From NCBI GenBank assembly GCA_020848855.1, contig JADLHH010000453.1, positions 1-6,485 on the forward strand: a DNA stretch of 6,485 bases, read 5' to 3'. This DNA comes from Anaerolineae bacterium (GTDB lineage Bacteria; Chloroflexota; Anaerolineae; Aggregatilineales; Phototrophicaceae). Below are positions 5,807 to 6,485 of the stretch, in pieces. Under the pieces are notes generated by a model. The model was not told where the DNA came from and ran no database searches. It saw nothing but the letters and a program-made list of their open reading frames with translations. The translations under genes were made by a program, and so were the position numbers. The number at the start of each line of letters is the position of its first letter. The first letter of the stretch is position 1.

Positions 5807-6485
5807 TCAGGGATGATAGCCATACGGGTTGCCCTCGTCGGGCACGTACTGCATGGCGCGGTCGCTGATAGTCGTCAGTTCGGCGAATACGCTCTCGTCG
5901 ATGCTCTCGTCGAGCGCCTGCGCGTTAGCGGCGGCTTGCTGCGTGTTGCGCGCGCTGACCAGCACGGCGGTCACGGCGGCGCGGTGCAGCAGCCAGCGGA
6001 TCGCCAGATGCGCCAGCGGGCGTCCGCTGCGTTCGGCGACCGCTTTCATCGCCTCGACCGGCTCATACAGCTTGTCCCACACGTCCTCGCGCAAAAGCGA
6101 GATGATCCGCCGCTGGTCGCCCGCTGGGAATTGGGGATGGCGCGGCAGCTTGCCCGCCAGAATCCCGTGCGCCAGCGAAGCGTAGGTGACGACGGCGATC
6201 CCGTGCGCGGCGCAGTAGGGGATCACGTCGCGCTCCGGGAAGCGCCACAGCAGGTGGTAGCCCATCTGGTGCGCGTCGATGCGCCCGACGCTGGCGATCT
6301 GCTCCATCTGCGCGACCGAGAAGTTGCTGACGCCCCCCGCGCCGATCTTCCCCTGCGCGCGCGCCTTTTCCAGACCGTCCATCAGCGGGCGCAGGTCTTT
6401 GCCGGTGCGGGGCCAGTGAATGTAGTACAAGTCGATCACGTCGGTTTGCAACCGTTCGCGACTGCCGTCGATCTCGCGCAGAATC
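5807..6485 (-). CDS. Aldo/keto reductase, N-terminus outside window
   Basis: NAD(P)H-dependent carbonyl reductase of the aldo/keto reductase TIM-barrel superfamily. The reading frame continues to the window edge, and the visible part is about 225 residues, roughly the C-terminal two thirds. Visible motifs in order: SRERLQTDVIDLYYIHWP, the family signature including the catalytic-tetrad His (codon 6418-6416); GAGGVSNFSVAQMEQI, the G-V-SN-F strand; GYHLLWRFPERDVIPYC; HGIAVVTYASLAHGILAGK; and VLVSARNTQQAAANAQAL, the region that in relatives binds the NADPH phosphate. The other tetrad residues (Asp, Tyr, Lys) lie upstream of the window. A TTG at 6451 falls inside the signature and is not a start. 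The protein ends in EGNPYGYHP. The gene precedes the VOC protein by 45 nt. Substrate and subfamily cannot be told from this part. Confidence 0.94.
   Translation of the reverse strand, partial: ILREIDGSRERLQTDVIDLYYIHWPRTGKDLRPLMDGLEKARAQGKIGAGGVSNFSVAQMEQIASVGRIDAHQMGYHLLWRFPERDVIPYCAAHGIAVVTYASLAHGILAGKLPRHPQFPAGDQRRIISLLREDVWDKLYEPVEAMKAVAERSGRPLAHLAIRWLLHRAAVTAVLVSARNTQQAAANAQALDESIDESVFAELTTISDRAMQYVPDEGNPYGYHP

Noticed and set aside
6449..6451. TTG as the start of the aldo/keto reductase
   Set aside because: It lies within the conserved SRERLQTD...IHWP signature, and the frame continues to the window edge.

Overview
The window is GC-rich, gene-dense bacterial DNA with five protein genes, two of them cut by the window edges. 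The GC content, the stand-alone nfeD-flotillin pair, the heptamer-based intergenic repeat and a family A polymerase next to a nuclease-like gene would suit a Chloroflexota-type (Anaerolineae-like) genome. This is inference from gene style only, as no rRNA or other phylogenetic marker is present.

Layout. Bases 1-2461 are read on the plus strand. They hold the C-terminal 545 codons of a family A DNA polymerase with a DEDDy 3'-5' proofreading domain (1-1638), an intergenic inverted repeat built from heptamers (1643-1750), and a 230-residue protein with a plausible but unproven PD-(D/E)XK nuclease-like core and a winged-helix-like tail (1769-2461). From 2473 to the right edge everything is read on the minus strand in two transcription units. 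The first is nfeD (4606-4055) followed 4 nt later by a full-length flotillin (4050-2533), with a hairpin-plus-T-tract terminator at 2504-2473 and an ECF-sigma-like promoter candidate upstream at 4663-4637. The second is an aldo/keto reductase (right edge to 5807, N-terminus missing) followed 45 nt later by a two-domain VOC/glyoxalase-fold protein (5761-4805), closed by a terminator at 4770-4739.

How the genes work together. NfeD and flotillin are a known functional pair that organises membrane microdomains; the tight spacing, with the flotillin ribosome binding site inside the end of nfeD, implies translational coupling. The aldo/keto reductase and the VOC protein probably form an operon and may both act on reactive carbonyls, but their substrates cannot be read from sequence. 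The polymerase and nuclease-like gene suggest a DNA repair or replication role, or an old element-derived block.

No clearly new system is visible. The points most worth a second look are the polymerase active site (a T7-like Tyr in motif B, HDA instead of HDE in motif C, a divergent motif A), the 31-bp heptamer inverted repeat, and two terminators that share sequence beyond what termination requires.
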